A DNA stretch of 7,489 bases from assembly GCA_030642335.1 (NCBI GenBank), contig DAOWNX010000036.1, positions 1-7,489 of the forward strand, read 5' to 3'. Shown here piece after piece: positions 6,533 through 7,489 of the stretch (positions are counted from its first letter, which is position 1; every line of letters begins with the position of its first letter). The DNA comes from Caldisericota bacterium (GTDB lineage: Bacteria > Caldisericota > Caldisericia > Caldisericales > Caldisericaceae). The notes beneath the pieces are model-generated. The model searched no databases, had not been told where the DNA came from, and worked only from the letters and a program-made list of their open reading frames with translations. The translations under genes were made by a program, and so were the position numbers.

Positions 6533-7237
6533 ATGAAAGATGGAATGCCGCTTTATATTAAATTACGGAATGAACTTGTGAGAAGAATAGAAGAAGGAAA
6601 ATATGATTTAGACACTCTTCTTCCTTCTGAACGAAATCTAATAGATGAATTTAAAGTTGGCAGAGAAACAGCAAGAAGAGCAGTGATAGAACTTGAACGG
6701 CTTGGTTATATACACAAAAAACAAGGAGTGGGAGCATTTGTTTTGCGGAAATATCCTATGGATCCAATAGAACCTATGGCGAGCTTTACTATAGAGCTTG
6801 AAGCAAGAGGAGTAAAGCCGGGAGATAAGCTTGTCAATAAAAAGTTTCTAAACCACCCGCCAAAGACAGTGATAGAAACACTAAAAGCAGAAAAGGTTCT
6901 ATACACAAGAAGAATACGTTTTGCTGATGAACAACCTTTTGCAATTGAAGATTCTTATTTCCCAATTGATTTGTTTGATTGTTTAAATAAATATAATTTC
7001 AAAGGTTCTTATTATCAGCTCATTGTGCATAAATGTAAGATTTCGGTGACGCAGATTAACCAGGGAATTTCTTCGAGAATCTCCACAAAAGAAGAGATGA
7101 AGCTTCTTTCGCTAAAAAAAGAAACGCCAATGCTTGGCATTAAACGTACATGGTTTAGCTATAATAAACCAATCTATTACCTTATTTTTAGTGCAAGGGC
7201 TGATTTATATTCATTTGAAAGTGAGGTGAGGATTTGA
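6533..7237 (+). CDS. GntR-family transcriptional regulator, HutC subfamily (UTRA domain)
   Basis: The 234-residue protein has an N-terminal winged helix-turn-helix. It opens with PLYIKLRNELVRRIEEGKY (6-24), then LPSERNLIDEFKVGRETARR (30-49) with the recognition helix around GRETARRAVIEL, and the wing IHKKQGVGAFV (60-70). The rest (about 80-234) is a UTRA ligand-binding domain, recognised by ARGVKPGDKL (91-100), the TRRIRFADEQPFAIEDSYFP stretch (125-144) and the C-terminal strand region. HutC-type regulators usually release DNA when a small catabolic ligand binds. The effector here cannot be named. ATG 6533 was chosen because AGGAGA (6521-6526) lies 6 nt upstream and the protein then starts with a normal GntR N-terminus. 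A longer frame from TTG 6482 would run through the promoter and operator. The stop overlaps the next gene by 4 nt. Confidence 0.93.
   Translation: MKDGMPLYIKLRNELVRRIEEGKYDLDTLLPSERNLIDEFKVGRETARRAVIELERLGYIHKKQGVGAFVLRKYPMDPIEPMASFTIELEARGVKPGDKLVNKKFLNHPPKTVIETLKAEKVLYTRRIRFADEQPFAIEDSYFPIDLFDCLNKYNFKGSYYQLIVHKCKISVTQINQGISSRISTKEEMKLLSLKKETPMLGIKRTWFSYNKPIYYLIFSARADLYSFESEVRI
7223..7229 (+). promoter_or_regulatory. Ribosome binding site deciding a TTG start for the oxidase gene
   Basis: GAGGTGA, a match to the extended Shine-Dalgarno sequence, lies inside the end of the regulator gene. GAGG ends 7 nt before TTG 7234, supporting that non-ATG start. Confidence 0.7.
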
Positions 7238-7489
7238 AGGTAAAGAGTTTTTTATCAAAAGGTAAAAACATTCCTTTTGAATTTATTGAAGAAGTGAAAC
7301 GTATTGTAGGTGAAAAATATGTTTCAGGAAAAGAAAGAGATCTTATCTCATACAGTGTGGATTATTGGCTTTACGGTGTCTATAAAACTCAGTTTGGTGA
7401 AATTCCTGCTATTCCGTCTGCAGTGGTTTCCCCGAAAAATACAGAAGAGGTTCAAAAAGTTGTAATACTTGCAAATAAATATCATGTGC
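7234..7489 (+). CDS. FAD-linked oxidase, GlcD-like, 3'-partial
   Basis: The frame starting at TTG 7234 stays open to the window edge and shows 85 residues. The sequence resembles the N-terminus of GlcD/D-lactate dehydrogenase-type flavoproteins. It has an opening helix FEFIEEVKRIVGEKYV, the segment GKERDLISYSVDYW (about 33-46), then IPAIPSAVVSPKNTEEVQKVV followed by ILANKYHV (about 58-85), which is the usual entry to the FAD-binding domain (PF01565). The glycine-rich FAD motif expected next is beyond the edge. Such enzymes oxidise 2-hydroxy acids or related compounds with FAD. The substrate here is unknown. TTGA joins its start to the regulator's stop, so the two are translationally coupled and probably share the upstream promoter. 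Whether it belongs to the same catabolic pathway as the importer operon is uncertain. Confidence 0.85.
   Translation, partial: MKVKSFLSKGKNIPFEFIEEVKRIVGEKYVSGKERDLISYSVDYWLYGVYKTQFGEIPAIPSAVVSPKNTEEVQKVVILANKYHV

Noticed and set aside
1..7489. tRNA, rRNA, CRISPR array, phage or transposon genes
   Set aside because: No clover-leaf-like sequence, regularly spaced repeats, integrase or transposase motifs were seen on either strand.

Overview
The window is AT-rich and tightly packed. All genes lie on the + strand, with strong AGGAGG-type ribosome binding sites, several non-ATG starts (TTG, GTG) and very short or overlapping gene junctions. Arginine is mostly AGA/AGG and lysine mostly AAA. Together with a lipoprotein-type binding protein this suggests an AT-rich, probably anaerobic bacterium of the Firmicutes, Thermotogota or Caldisericota sort. 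The species cannot be settled from the sequence alone.

Layout. (1) Positions 2-508 hold the 3' part of a molybdenum-hydroxylase [2Fe-2S] subunit (xanthine dehydrogenase / CO dehydrogenase small-subunit type). (2) Positions 528-1763 encode a cytosine-deaminase-like amidohydrolase in which two expected active-site residues are replaced. (3) Positions 1791-6399 encode a complete BMP-type ABC importer: lipoprotein, double ATPase and two permeases, in the order of Bacillus yufNOPQ (nupNOPQ). A perfect 38-bp palindrome lies between the lipoprotein and ATPase genes. A Rho-independent terminator at 6428-6456 closes this operon. (4) A new transcription unit starts near 6474-6502 with a promoter and an 18-bp near-palindrome that looks like an operator. 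It encodes a GntR/HutC-family regulator (6533-7237), overlapped by 4 nt by the start of a GlcD-type FAD-linked oxidase that runs off the window (7234-7489).

How it may work together (inference): the importer brings in a nucleoside, nucleobase or similar N-heterocycle, the amidohydrolase deaminates or ring-opens it, and the molybdenum hydroxylase hydroxylates the ring. The GntR-type protein probably controls its own operon and could also control the catabolic one. The substrate is not proven. The altered amidohydrolase active site and the unusual N-terminal region of the binding protein both hint that it may not be a standard purine or cytosine. The parts are known families. What may be undescribed is this particular combination and the enzyme variant, not a wholly new system.
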